From assembly GCA_024644745.1 (NCBI GenBank), contig JAHEHF010000006.1, positions 16,210 to 80,209 on the forward strand: 64,000 bases of DNA. The letters are read 5' to 3'. How positions within the stretch are numbered: the first letter of the stretch is position 1; every line of letters starts with the position of its first letter. Shown here piece after piece: positions 9,818 through 19,279 of this stretch. Origin of the DNA: Flavobacteriaceae bacterium (GTDB taxonomy: Bacteria; Bacteroidota; Bacteroidia; Flavobacteriales; Flavobacteriaceae). The notes beneath the pieces are model-generated. The model did not search any database, was not told the DNA's origin, and saw only the letters and a program-made list of their open reading frames with translations. The position numbers were made by a program, and so were the translations under genes.

Positions 9818-10156
9818 ATGAATAAATTGAGAAACAGAGTACAATTGATCGGGCATCTGGGAATGAACCCTGAGGTCAAAACACTTGAATCAGGAACCAA
9901 ACTGGCAAAGTTCTCCCTGGCCACAAATGACAGCTATGTGAACACCAAAGGGGAAAAAGTAGAGGAAACGGAATGGCACAATGTGATTGCCTGGAACAAA
10001 ACGGCAGATCTGGTCGAATCTTATTTGGAAAAGGGCAGAGAGGTGGCACTTGAAGGGAAATTGACCAGCAGGTCCTGGGACGACGAGAACGGAAACAAGA
10101 GGTATATCACTGAAGTCGTATGCCATGAGATTCTGTTTTTGGGAGGAAAGGGGTGA
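9818..10156 (+). CDS. ssb: single-stranded DNA-binding protein, short form
   Basis: A 112-residue OB-fold SSB. The ATG at 9818 (MNKLRNRVQLIGHLG) is chosen over an in-frame start 93 bases upstream because SSBs begin exactly here. Signatures: NRVQLIGHLGMNPEV, KLAKFSLATND, TEWHNVIAWNKTADLVESYLEKG and LTSRSWDDENGNKRYITEVV. It ends at ILFLGGKG, so it lacks both the disordered linker and the acidic DDxIPF-type tip that recruits repair and replication proteins in full-length SSBs. It is therefore likely a secondary SSB. The stop codon lies 6 bases before a tandem-repeat array. Confidence 0.92.
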   Translation: MNKLRNRVQLIGHLGMNPEVKTLESGTKLAKFSLATNDSYVNTKGEKVEETEWHNVIAWNKTADLVESYLEKGREVALEGKLTSRSWDDENGNKRYITEVVCHEILFLGGKG

Positions 10157-10162
10157 TGTATG

Positions 10163-10214
10163 AATGCTACAATGCTACAATGCTACAATGCTACAATGCT
10201 ACAATGCTACAATG
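10163..10214 (+). repeat. tandem array of AATGCTAC (6.5 copies)
   Basis: Six perfect head-to-tail copies of the 8-mer AATGCTAC plus AATG. The reverse complement of 20 of these bases occurs at 10637-10656, on the far side of the four-helix-bundle gene. Confidence 0.97.
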
Positions 10215-10243
10215 AAAAAATATGATATTAAAGATAGATTAAA

Positions 10244-10627
10244 ATGACTGAAAAACACCAATTTATTGAAAGAATGAAAGATAAAACGAAAGGCTTTGCC
10301 GTAAAAGTAATTACATTTTGTAGTTCACTTAAATCAAACAGGGCTTCTGGTGTCATTTCATATCAAATAATAAAATCTGCAACATCTACTGGAGCGAATT
10401 ATAGAGCTGCCTGTAAGGCACGTTCCAAGAGAGAGTTTTTCAGCAAATTAAGTGTCGTTGTTGAGGAGGTGGATGAAACCAAATATTGGTTGGAAGTTAT
10501 TTTGGAGGCAAATTTATCTAACCGAGTGAAGTTTTGTAAAAAATTGTATCAAGAAGCAGACGAGATCACGAAGGTCATGTCTTCAGCGAGAAATACTGTA
10601 TATCAAAGAGAAAACAAATTTATTTAA
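10244..10627 (+). CDS. four-helix-bundle protein (S23/IVS family)
   Basis: A 127-residue protein of the 23S rRNA-IVS/S23 four-helix-bundle family (TIGR02436-like, related in fold to Avd of diversity-generating retroelements). Recognisable pieces are a basic first helix with KGFAVKVITFCSSL, SYQIIKSATSTGANYRAACKARSKREFFSKL and a conserved VVEEVDETKYWLEVILEANL. Family proteins are basic, pentameric and thought to bind nucleic acid; no enzymatic activity is known. It is the only gene inside the repeat-bounded unit, and its A/T-rich codon use looks different from flanking ssb and yjbQ, consistent with acquisition. Confidence 0.88.
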   Translation: MTEKHQFIERMKDKTKGFAVKVITFCSSLKSNRASGVISYQIIKSATSTGANYRAACKARSKREFFSKLSVVVEEVDETKYWLEVILEANLSNRVKFCKKLYQEADEITKVMSSARNTVYQRENKFI

Positions 10628-10636
10628 GCATTGCAT

Positions 10637-10656
10637 CATTGTAGCATTGTAGCATT
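10637..10656 (+). repeat. inverted copy of the AATGCTAC array
   Basis: CATT followed by two GTAGCATT units, the perfect reverse complement of 20 bases of the array at 10163-10214. A degenerate third unit (CATTGCATCATT) precedes it from 10629. Confidence 0.95.
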
Positions 10657-10696
10657 TCCTTAACTTTCCATCACCAAACCGGATAAGAATCATCGT

Positions 10697-11119
10697 ATGA
10701 AATCTTTTCAAAAAGAGATTACTTTAAAACCTTTTCCAAGGGGCTATCATTTGATCACGCGTCTCATTTTAGAAGAGATACCCGAAATAAAGGAAATAAG
10801 CATCGGCATGCTTCAGGTATTTATCAAACATACTTCAGCGAGCCTGACGATCAATGAAAATGCGGACCCCACAGTAAGGTCTGATTTTGAAAGTTATATA
10901 AATGAGCTTGTGCCCGAAGATGCCCCTTATTATGTGCATACCTATGAAGGATCAGATGACATGCCTGCCCATATCAAGGCCTCTCTGATGGGGGCTTCGG
11001 TTCAGATCCCCATCACAAACGGGCATCTCAATATGGGGACGTGGCAGGGGATATATCTATGTGAGCACAGAAATTACGGGGGTTCCAGAAAATTGGTGCT
11101 CACTTTGCTTGGAAATTAA
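10697..11119 (+). CDS. YjbQ family protein (secondary thiamine-phosphate synthase-like)
   Basis: A 140-residue YjbQ/UPF0047 protein. Family hallmarks are HTSASLTINENAD with downstream VRSDFE, the HIKASLMGAS segment, and GTWQGIYLCEHR near the C-terminus, giving conserved His and Glu residues in a trimer interface. Some homologues show weak thiamine-phosphate synthase activity in vitro; the true role is unsettled, so the enzyme name is only a family label. Length is normal. A TAACTTTC near-consensus -7 box lies about 30 bases upstream, after the inverted repeat, so it may be transcribed independently of ssb. Confidence 0.88.
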   Translation: MKSFQKEITLKPFPRGYHLITRLILEEIPEIKEISIGMLQVFIKHTSASLTINENADPTVRSDFESYINELVPEDAPYYVHTYEGSDDMPAHIKASLMGASVQIPITNGHLNMGTWQGIYLCEHRNYGGSRKLVLTLLGN

Positions 11120-11147
11120 GCCCAGAGGTTTATTATAATTCACCGGT

Positions 11148-11717
11148 TCAGGAGTTCGGTGTAAGTTTGGCATCCATCCTGGCCTGACCAGATTGCACTT
11201 TAAAGTTTTTTTCAGCCAGCTGTTCATGAACCTCTGCAACAAGTTTGTTCAGGGTGTCATTATGCCCGGTCAGTTCTTTTTTAAACCTGCTCAGGGTGCT
11301 GTGACCGGGCACACTGTCTTCCATGGTAAGACCACAAAACTTAAGCGCAGAAATACTGTCCCAGACCATGGTTTCAGTTTGGGTGTCAGAGAGCTGGTAC
11401 CATTCTGAGATCAGGTGCATTTTAAACAGTAATAGTGGTGAATAGGCCTTCGCCCCACGGTCGGTCAGACCCTTGGTATAGGTTTTTTTAAGTTTTGTTG
11501 TGATGGGTTTCCAATCGATAATTTTCTGAACCCTAGCAAAAAACTCATTTTTACGGCTGTGTTTGTCCACAAAGGGGGCCACAAAACTTCGTTGGGGGTC
11601 ATTGATGTTTTTATAACTTTTCACCTCTCTAAGGTACAAAGTAATTGCTTGGTTTGCAAGGGTGTGAAACCAAATTATTAAATTCATGTTTAGAAGTAAA
11701 TCTTTTTTAAGCCGCAA
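11148..11717 (-). pseudogene. truncated IS5-type transposase
   Basis: Remnant of an IS5-family transposase with the DUF772-type N-terminal domain: SFVAPFVDKHSRKNEFF, then LLLFKMHLISEWYQLSDTQTE, and SVPGHSTLSRFKKEL. It stops after QSGQARMDAKLTPNS, where the frame runs into unrelated sequence. That point corresponds roughly to the first catalytic Asp of the DDE domain, so most of the catalytic domain is absent. The first 35 or so residues do not look like the family; a GTG around EVKSYKN is a more likely original start. I could not identify terminal inverted repeats. It is very probably inactive. Confidence 0.8.
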
Positions 11718-11839
11718 TTCAATTCTTCTCGGTGATTGATTTAAGAAACAATCTTAAGGATCGTATGTCATAAAACTTTAAACCAGAAAGTTTCTCATAT
11801 TAATCATTATTTTAGCAAGTATAAATTTAATTCCGAATT

Positions 11840-14800
11840 ATGCTCAAGATCAAATTTTTAAAATGGGGAATTCTAATGTTTTTAACCCTGTTTGTTTTTG
11901 GGGAATCCCTTGCACAGAAAAAGAAGAAAAAGCAAAATGAAGAGGCCCCGGCCCAATACAAAGAATCACTTTACGAAGGACTTGAGTACAGGCTCGTAGG
12001 CCCTTTCAGAGGAGGAAGATCTGCAGCGGTCACGGGGGTTCCGGGCACACCGAATCTTTTTTATTTTGGTTCAACAGGTGGAGGGATCTGGAAAACGCTG
12101 GACGGCGGAAGAACCTGGGATAATGTTTCTGATGGTTATTTCGGCGGGAGCATCGGGGCCATTGCGGTTGCTGAATCGGATAACAATGTTTTATACGCAG
12201 GAGGAGGGGAAAAAACGGTCCGGGGAAATGTATCTTCGGGTTACGGGGTTTGGAAAAGTGTTGATGCGGGGAAAACATGGACAGCTTCCGGTCTGACCAC
12301 GTCCCGGCATATTTCAAGGATCGCCATCCATCCAAAAGACCATCAAACGGCCTATGCTGCTGTGATGGGCAATATTTATAAACCAACCGATGAAAGAGGG
12401 GTTTTTAAAACGACGGACGGAGGGCGTTCATGGAAGAAAATACTTTTTTCAAACGAGAATTCTGGTGCTGTTGATTTCAAGCTCGACCCGAACAATCCTC
12501 GGATCATGTATGCCTCTACCTGGAGGGTACAGCGGACACCTTACAGTCTGAGCAGCGGGGGTGAAGGATCAGCCCTGTGGAAAAGCACTGACAGCGGGGA
12601 AACCTGGAAAGAGATATCAAAGAACAAAGGGTTCCCGACAGATACCTTGGGAATAATCGGTGTGACAGTTTCACCCAAAAATTCACAAAAGGTCTGGGCC
12701 ATGGTAGAGCACAAAGATAAAGGAGGGCTTTACAGAAGTGAAGACGGCGGAGACACCTGGACCAGAATTAATGAAGAACGAAAATTAAGGCAGAGGGCTT
12801 GGTATTACACTAGAGTTTATGCTGATACCGAAGATGAGAATACGGTTTATGTACTCAACGTGAGATATCACAAATCAACTGATGGAGGTAAATCCTTCAG
12901 CACTCATGTGGCACCACACGGAGATCATCACGACCTCTGGATTGATCCGGAAAATTCAAAAAGAATGATCATTGGTGATGACGGAGGCGCACAGGTCACT
13001 TATGACGGCGGAGACACATGGAGCACCTATCACAACCAGCCAACGTCTCAGTTTTACAGGGTCACGACGGATAATCATTTTCCTTTCAGGATCTATGCTG
13101 CCCAGCAGGATAACTCTACCATCAGGATAAGCCATAGGAGTAAGGGGTCAGGCATCACAGAAAATGACTGGGAATCAACGGCCGGCGGTGAATCGGCGCA
13201 TATAGCGGTTGACCCGAATAATGATGATATCATTTACGGAGGAAGCTATGATGGTTTGCTCACCCGGATCAATCACAAATCCGGGACCATTCGGGCGATC
13301 AATGTTTGGCCCGATAACCCAATGGGTCATGGCGCAGAAGGGATGAAATACAGATTTCAATGGAATTTTCCGATTATATTCAGCAAGCATGATCCCAAGA
13401 AATTATACACCTTTTCAAATCATGTTCACCTGTCTGAAAATGAAGGGCAGAGCTGGAAACTGCTCAGTGAGGACCTGACGAGGAACGATCCTGAAAAACT
13501 GGTTTCGAGTGGCGGACCCATTACCCAGGATAACACCAGTGTTGAATATTACTGCACCATTTTTGCGGCCAATGAAAGTCCGCTTAAAGAGGGCTTGCTT
13601 TGGATCGGCACAGATGATGGTTTGGTTCACCTTACGAAGGATGGTGGGGCCAACTGGGAGAATATCACCCCATCCGGGATGCCGGAATGGATGATGATCA
13701 ACAGCATTGAGCCTTCAAATTTTGATGAAGGGACCTGTTATATTGCCGGTACCCGATATAAATTGGGCGATTTTACTCCATATTTGTACAAAACCACAGA
13801 TTATGGAAAGACCTGGGTCAAGATTACAAATGGAATAGATGCTGAGCATTTTACAAGGGTCCTGAGAGAAGACCCTTTACAAAAAGGACTCTTGTATGCG
13901 GGGACTGAAACCGGAATGTATGTCTCATTTAATGATGGAGCATCATGGCAAAAATTTCAATTGAATTTGCCCATTGTACCCATCACAGATCTTGTGATCA
14001 AAGAAAATAACCTGGTCGTGGCCACGCAGGGCAGAAGTCTTTGGATCCTTGATGACCTCGGCTTATTGCATCAATTGCCGAAAGCCAAAGCGGTCGATGG
14101 CGATTTTCTGTTTGCTCCCAAGGCAAGCTACAGGACTAGAGGAGGCGGAGGTAAAGAATCCAACAAAGCGGGAACAAATCTTGAGAATGGCGTAATCACT
14201 TATTTTAATCTGCCCGACTATGATGAAAAAGCAGACAGCATTCAGCTTAGTTACCTTTCAGTAAAAGGAGACACCCTGGCTAATTTCTTCAATCACACCA
14301 AAGAAAAGGAGCATAAATTAGAACTTGAAAAAGGAGCGAACAAGTTTGTTTGGAACAGCAGGATCGAAGGAGCAGAAAAGCTTGAGGGCATGATCCTTTG
14401 GTGGGCAAGTTTGCAAGGCCCCAAGGTGGTTCCGGGTGATTATAAGGTACGACTTGATGTCAACGGCAAAACACAGGAACATCCTTTTCAGATTCTTCCA
14501 GACCCAAATGCTGAGGTCAGCATTGCCCAGATGCAATCGCAATTTGATTTTATTTCAGAGGTCAATGCCACCATTGACAGGGCACACCAGTCCATTAAAA
14601 AAATACGAAAAATTAATGATCAGCTGGATGTATTCATCGATCAATACAAAAAGGATGATCGAGTCAAGGATTTGATAACAAAAGCGGAGGAATTAAAAAA
14701 ATCTTTTGCAAGCATTGAAAAAGCCTTGTACCAGACCAAAAACAGGAGTGGTCAGGACCCCTTGAATTTTCCCATAAAACTGACCAATAAGCTGGGTCAC

Positions 14801-14983
14801 CTCAACAGTTTGGTGGGCATCGATGATTTTCCCCCAACGGATCAGGACATCGCCGTAAAAAATGAGCTCACAGCTGAAATTGAAAGGGAACTGAATCAAT
14901 TTGACAATTTGGTTGACAAGGAAATTCAGGAATTCAATGATGCCTTCAGCAGGTTAAAATTGGATTATTTGATCCCTGAATAA
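11840..14983 (+). CDS. exported Asp-box (VPS10/sortilin-type) beta-propeller protein, copy 1
   Basis: A 1047-residue secreted protein. A signal peptide (residues 1 to about 25, ending ESLAQ) and a Lys-rich linker are followed by [14 protein letters not shown] and about eleven Asp-box repeats of the form S/T-x-D-x-G-x-x-W (e.g. KTLDGGRTW, KSVDAGKTW, RSEDGGDTW, LTKDGGANW), which build the multi-bladed propeller of BNR/VPS10-like proteins. The last 200 residues are helical and charged and look coiled-coil-like. Sialidase motifs are not evident, so 'glycosyl hydrolase' labels given to homologues are not supported. Likely a periplasmic or surface binding protein. A paralogue lies 1.1 kb downstream. 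Confidence 0.85.
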   Translation: MLKIKFLKWGILMFLTLFVFGESLAQKKKKKQNEEAPAQYKESLYEGLEYRLVGPFRGGRSAAVTGVPGTPNLFYFGSTGGGIWKTLDGGRTWDNVSDGYFGGSIGAIAVAESDNNVLYAGGGEKTVRGNVSSGYGVWKSVDAGKTWTASGLTTSRHISRIAIHPKDHQTAYAAVMGNIYKPTDERGVFKTTDGGRSWKKILFSNENSGAVDFKLDPNNPRIMYASTWRVQRTPYSLSSGGEGSALWKSTDSGETWKEISKNKGFPTDTLGIIGVTVSPKNSQKVWAMVEHKDKGGLYRSEDGGDTWTRINEERKLRQRAWYYTRVYADTEDENTVYVLNVRYHKSTDGGKSFSTHVAPHGDHHDLWIDPENSKRMIIGDDGGAQVTYDGGDTWSTYHNQPTSQFYRVTTDNHFPFRIYAAQQDNSTIRISHRSKGSGITENDWESTAGGESAHIAVDPNNDDIIYGGSYDGLLTRINHKSGTIRAINVWPDNPMGHGAEGMKYRFQWNFPIIFSKHDPKKLYTFSNHVHLSENEGQSWKLLSEDLTRNDPEKLVSSGGPITQDNTSVEYYCTIFAANESPLKEGLLWIGTDDGLVHLTKDGGANWENITPSGMPEWMMINSIEPSNFDEGTCYIAGTRYKLGDFTPYLYKTTDYGKTWVKITNGIDAEHFTRVLREDPLQKGLLYAGTETGMYVSFNDGASWQKFQLNLPIVPITDLVIKENNLVVATQGRSLWILDDLGLLHQLPKAKAVDGDFLFAPKASYRTRGGGGKESNKAGTNLENGVITYFNLPDYDEKADSIQLSYLSVKGDTLANFFNHTKEKEHKLELEKGANKFVWNSRIEGAEKLEGMILWWASLQGPKVVPGDYKVRLDVNGKTQEHPFQILPDPNAEVSIAQMQSQFDFISEVNATIDRAHQSIKKIRKINDQLDVFIDQYKKDDRVKDLITKAEELKKSFASIEKALYQTKNRSGQDPLNFPIKLTNKLGHLNSLVGIDDFPPTDQDIAVKNELTAEIERELNQFDNLVDKEIQEFNDAFSRLKLDYLIPE

Positions 14984-15069
14984 AAAAATACTGATTAACT
15001 TTGGACTAAGACCAATATTAAAACGATCCTTATTGTCTGGAAAAAATAATTGGCAGAATGATATAAACC

Positions 15070-16101
15070 ATGAGAAAACTTAAATATTTATTCGTTTACA
15101 TCCTTCCTTTAGGGGTTTATTTTGCTTTTAACAGACAGGACGTGGCAACTTTTTCTCCGGTTATTTTCTCATTCGTGCTTATTCCGTTGATGGAGCTTTT
15201 TCTGAAACCGGACCATAGTAATTTTGATCATGAGACGATGATCATGGAGAAGAACAATAAATTGTACGACTGGATCCTTTTTATGGCTGTGCCTGTCCAA
15301 TTGCTGATGTTGGTTTCATTCCTTTATGTGATCGATCTGACTCCGGCCAACTCCCTTGGATTCTATGGGAAGATTTTCTCTATGGGCTTGTTATGTGGTG
15401 TGCTCGGGATCAATATAGGTCACGAATTGGGGCACCGCTCTTCCAGATGGGAACAATTTCTTGGTGAGATCCTTTTGCTCACTTCATTGAACACCCATTT
15501 TCTTCCATATCATAATGAAGGGCATCACAGGGAAGTAGCTACCCCTGATGATCCCGCTACAGCAAAAAAAGACCAATGGTTATTCTCGTTCTGGGTCACT
15601 TCTCATTTTGGAAGTTACGCCAAAGCCTGGAAAATTGAGAACAATCGGATGAGAAAAAAAGGAAGACCTGTTTTTTCTTTGTCAAACAGAATGGTGACTT
15701 ATTCCATCGCAAATGTCATTTTGCTTTCGGGCATTTATTACTTTTTTGGTATCAAGGTCCTGCTTGCTTTCCTCATGGCAGCGCTTATTGGGATATTATT
15801 GCTGGAAACCGTCAATTATATTGAGCATTACGGCTTGAGAAGAATGAAAAATGACAAGGGGAGATATGAAAGGGTTCAACATGTTCACTCCTGGAATTCT
15901 GATCATCAGATTGGTCGTTTGATGCTTTTTAATTTGTCAAGACATTCTGATCACCATTATAAGGCCAGCAAAAAATACCAGACCCTTGATTCTTTGCCGG
16001 AGAGTCCTCAAATGCCAACAGGATATCCAGGTATGATGATGCTCGCCTTTTTACCTCCTTTGTGGTTCAGCATCATGAATAAGAGAATAAATCATATTTA
16101 A
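15070..16101 (+). CDS. AlkB-type membrane di-iron monooxygenase (alkane 1-monooxygenase family)
   Basis: A 343-residue integral membrane protein of the alkane hydroxylase/fatty-acid desaturase superfamily. The di-iron His motifs are complete: His118 and His122 (HELGH), His148, His152, His153 (HNEGHH), His253 (NYIEHYG), and His292, His295, His296 (HSDHH). About five or six hydrophobic segments are visible (residues 5-22, 28-45, 68-90, 100-118, 220-250, 315-335). It would hydroxylate a hydrophobic substrate with O2 and electrons from a rubredoxin or ferredoxin; no rubredoxin gene is nearby, so n-alkanes as substrate are uncertain. The second Asp-box gene starts 24 bases after its stop. Confidence 0.88.
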   Translation: MRKLKYLFVYILPLGVYFAFNRQDVATFSPVIFSFVLIPLMELFLKPDHSNFDHETMIMEKNNKLYDWILFMAVPVQLLMLVSFLYVIDLTPANSLGFYGKIFSMGLLCGVLGINIGHELGHRSSRWEQFLGEILLLTSLNTHFLPYHNEGHHREVATPDDPATAKKDQWLFSFWVTSHFGSYAKAWKIENNRMRKKGRPVFSLSNRMVTYSIANVILLSGIYYFFGIKVLLAFLMAALIGILLLETVNYIEHYGLRRMKNDKGRYERVQHVHSWNSDHQIGRLMLFNLSRHSDHHYKASKKYQTLDSLPESPQMPTGYPGMMMLAFLPPLWFSIMNKRINHI

Positions 16102-16125
16102 TATTTACCCAGCCAAACCATACAC

Positions 16126-19100
16126 ATGAAGAAAATTTACGCCATTTTTATTGTCATTCTATTGTTTACCATCGGGAGCAATGCACAAAAAAGGAAAAAC
16201 AAAACAAAGGAGACTGCCCCGGCTGCTGCATTGATCGATTCTACTTTCCATGGACTGAAATGGAGAAATATAGGCCCCTTTCGTGGTGGGAGAAGTGTGG
16301 CTTCAACAGGGGTGGTGAGTCAACCAATGACCTATTATTTCGGGGGTACAGGTGGTGGTATTTTTAAAACTGTTGATGACGGGATCACCTGGAAAAATGT
16401 TTCAGACGGATTTTTGAAAACAGGAACCGTTGGGGCTATAGCGGTTTCAGAATCCAATCCGAATATTGTAATCGCCGGTATGGGTGAACACGCCGCCCGG
16501 GGAGTCATGACATCTATGGGTGACGGGGTATACAAATCGGTCGATGCAGGCAAATCATGGAAGCATATTGGTTTGGATCATTCAAGACATATTTCTGATG
16601 TAGTGATTCATCCTGAAAATCCTGATATTATTTTTATCTCGGCCCAGGGGGCTCAATACGGCCCGTCGTCAGAAAGAGGGGTTTACAGGTCTCTTGACGG
16701 AGGAGATCATTGGGAAAAAGTGCTGTTCATTGATGAGAACACCGGTGCCTCGTCTTTGGTGATGGACATGAAAAACCCATTGATTCTCTATGCAGCCATG
16801 TGGGAACACAGAAGGTATCCATGGACCATGGAATCGGGAGGGGAGAAATCGGGATTGTATAAATCGACAGATGGAGGCGGTACCTGGAACAAAATGAAGG
16901 AAGGTTTACCTGAGATGATCGGAAAATCAGGAATTTCGGTGTCAAGAGCAAATCCTGACCGGGTATTTGCCGTGATCGAGGCAGAAGGTGACAAATCGGG
17001 TGTATACAGGTCTGATGACGCCGGTGAAAAGTGGAAACAGGTCAATAAGGACCGTATTAACATTACCAGATCCTGGTATTATATGGAGATATTTGCAGAC
17101 CCGACCAATGAAAATATCGTTTGGGTGATGAATGCCCCCGCCATGAAATCAATTGATGGAGGCAAAAGCTTTTTCAGGGTACCCACCCCCCACGGCGATA
17201 ACCATCATTTATGGATCAACCCGAATGACAATTTAAAAATGATCAACTCAAATGATGGTGGTGCGAATGTGACCAATAATGGAGGAAAGAGTTGGAGCAG
17301 TCAAAAATATCAGGCCACTTCCCAATTTTACAGAGTGATCACAGACAACCAGGTTCCTTATCATGTATACGGAGGCCAACAGGATAATTCGGCCATTGCC
17401 ATAGCAAGCAGGACCAATGGCTTTGGCATTGGCTGGAAAGACTGGTATTCTGTTGCAGGATGTGAAAGTGCTTTTCTGGCTTTTGATCCGGATGATCCTC
17501 AAGTGGTTTTAGGGGGCTGTTATCAGGGAATTATTGAAAGGTGGTACAGGAATTCAAATACCGGAAAGCAGGTCAAAGAATACCCGGAGCTATCCTTGGG
17601 AAATGCTCCGGAGGACTTTAAATACAGGTATAACTGGAACGCTCCCATCATCAGCTCTCCTCATGACAGAAAAACGATCTATCACGCCGGAAATGTCGTT
17701 TTTAAAACAACGGACCAGGGTAATACCTGGAGCGTCATCAGTCCGGATTTAACGAGAAATGAATCAGACAAACACGGACCGGGAGGCAGGCCTTTTACCA
17801 ATGAGGCTGCCGGCGGGGAAAATTACAATACCTTGATGTCACTGGTTGAATCACCTCATGAAAAAGGGGTTATATGGGCGGGTTCTGACGATGGTTTGGT
17901 CCATATCACAAGGGATGGAGGCACAAACTGGAAAAATGTTACTCCTGCCGGAATGTTGGAAGGTATTGTGAATTCTATAGAAGTTTCTCCCCATGACCCT
18001 GCGGTGGCTTATATGACCCTGATGCGGTACAAATCAATGGATTTGAGGCCTTATATTTATAAAACCAGCAACTATGGCCAGTCATGGTCAAAACTGGTGA
18101 ATGGCTTTTCTGATGAACACACCTTTGTCAGAGTGGTTAGAGAAGATCCTGTTAAAAAGGGCCTGTTGTATGCCGGTACTGAAACAGGCTTATATATATC
18201 CTTGGATGATGGACAAAAATGGCAGCCATTTCAATTGAATTTACCGGTGGTGCCGATCAATGATCTGGTGATTCAGGACAATGATCTTGTGGCAGCTACA
18301 GCGGGAAGGTCATTTTGGATTTTAGATGATTTAGGGACATTGCAACAATGGTCTGAAGAACAGGACAAATTAAGGTTATTTCGACCTAAGGACACTTATT
18401 TGATTTTTGGAGGAAGTGCTGATAAACCAGTTCCGGGATGGGGCCAAAATCCAAAGTCAGGGGTTACTTTTGATTACTTTCTGGCGGAAGATTCAGATTC
18501 ACTCGATCTGAAACTCGAAGTGCTGCAAAACAACAAGGTCATCAGGACCTATACGAATAGAAAGCCCAAAGATTTTAAATCCTGGCCGGGAGGCCCTTCA
18601 AAGCCACAGGTGTTACCCGCTAAAAAAGGATTTAACAGGTTTACTTGGGACTTCAGAAGAGCTCCTTTGCCCGCCGTGGACCACGTTTTTGTTTATGGCA
18701 ATTACAACGGGTCAAGGGTGGCTCCCGGCGGCTATACCCTGAGGTTGCGCCTTGAACAGGACAGTGTTGAAACCAAGGTGAGGATTCTCCCAAATCCAAA
18801 AATACGGACATCGTCGGCACATTATGAGGAGCAACAGTTGTTTTTAAAAGAAATTGAAGAAATGATTGCTGAAATGCACGAGTCGGTCAATCAGATGAGG
18901 TCCGCAAAAAAGCAGCTAAATAACTATGCCAAGTTACTGAAGAGTGATGAAAAGGCGGATACCTTGATAAGAACAGGGGAAAACCTGATCAGTAGAATTG
19001 ACTCCTGGGAGGCAAATTTGATCCAGCCCAAACAAAAAACCTTTCAGGATGTGATCAATTACAACAATCAGTTAAATGCAGAACTGATGTATTTGAAGGA

Positions 19101-19275
19101 TTTTGCTGATACGGCAGATCCTGTGATCACAGGTGGGGCCAAAGAACGGTTAATTGATTTGAAAAAGGACTGGAGTCTTTATGCAAAAGAAAGGGATGCT
19201 ATTGTGAACGATGAAATGCCCTTATATAATGAACTGTACAGGTCCTTGGAAATTCCTGCGCTCATTATAGATTGA
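16126..19275 (+). CDS. exported Asp-box (VPS10/sortilin-type) beta-propeller protein, copy 2
   Basis: A 1049-residue paralogue of the gene at 11840, collinear through its whole length: signal peptide (ending IGSNAQ), Lys-rich linker, [14 protein letters not shown], about eleven Asp-box repeats ([36 protein letters not shown] and others), and a helical C-terminal region (from about residue 900). Shared segments such as [12 protein letters not shown] and DDLVATAGRS-like blade sequences show an old tandem duplication. It is probably co-transcribed with the monooxygenase gene upstream. No catalytic residues can be assigned. It is convergent with the MscS gene, with 4 bases between stops. Confidence 0.85.
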   Translation: MKKIYAIFIVILLFTIGSNAQKRKNKTKETAPAAALIDSTFHGLKWRNIGPFRGGRSVASTGVVSQPMTYYFGGTGGGIFKTVDDGITWKNVSDGFLKTGTVGAIAVSESNPNIVIAGMGEHAARGVMTSMGDGVYKSVDAGKSWKHIGLDHSRHISDVVIHPENPDIIFISAQGAQYGPSSERGVYRSLDGGDHWEKVLFIDENTGASSLVMDMKNPLILYAAMWEHRRYPWTMESGGEKSGLYKSTDGGGTWNKMKEGLPEMIGKSGISVSRANPDRVFAVIEAEGDKSGVYRSDDAGEKWKQVNKDRINITRSWYYMEIFADPTNENIVWVMNAPAMKSIDGGKSFFRVPTPHGDNHHLWINPNDNLKMINSNDGGANVTNNGGKSWSSQKYQATSQFYRVITDNQVPYHVYGGQQDNSAIAIASRTNGFGIGWKDWYSVAGCESAFLAFDPDDPQVVLGGCYQGIIERWYRNSNTGKQVKEYPELSLGNAPEDFKYRYNWNAPIISSPHDRKTIYHAGNVVFKTTDQGNTWSVISPDLTRNESDKHGPGGRPFTNEAAGGENYNTLMSLVESPHEKGVIWAGSDDGLVHITRDGGTNWKNVTPAGMLEGIVNSIEVSPHDPAVAYMTLMRYKSMDLRPYIYKTSNYGQSWSKLVNGFSDEHTFVRVVREDPVKKGLLYAGTETGLYISLDDGQKWQPFQLNLPVVPINDLVIQDNDLVAATAGRSFWILDDLGTLQQWSEEQDKLRLFRPKDTYLIFGGSADKPVPGWGQNPKSGVTFDYFLAEDSDSLDLKLEVLQNNKVIRTYTNRKPKDFKSWPGGPSKPQVLPAKKGFNRFTWDFRRAPLPAVDHVFVYGNYNGSRVAPGGYTLRLRLEQDSVETKVRILPNPKIRTSSAHYEEQQLFLKEIEEMIAEMHESVNQMRSAKKQLNNYAKLLKSDEKADTLIRTGENLISRIDSWEANLIQPKQKTFQDVINYNNQLNAELMYLKDFADTADPVITGGAKERLIDLKKDWSLYAKERDAIVNDEMPLYNELYRSLEIPALIID

Positions 19276-19279
19276 TGTC

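Larger units (their letters stand above)
10163..10656. mobile_element. candidate IVS-like element bounded by complementary repeats
   Basis: The 494-bp unit starts with the AATGCTAC array and ends with CATTGTAGCATTGTAGCATT (10637-10656), exactly complementary to any 20-base window of the array in register. It encloses one gene, an S23-type four-helix-bundle protein. The same plan (complementary ends folding into a stem around an S23 ORF) is seen in intervening sequences inside bacterial 23S rRNA genes, but this copy lies between ssb and yjbQ. Mobility is inferred from architecture only; no target-site duplication was identified. Confidence 0.45.

Noticed and set aside
10163..10214. A CRISPR-like array
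   Set aside because: Units are 8 bases with no spacers and no cas genes nearby; it is a plain tandem repeat.
11840..14983. Sialidase annotation for the Asp-box proteins
   Set aside because: Asp boxes alone do not show sialidase activity; the catalytic Arg triad and FRIP motif were not seen.
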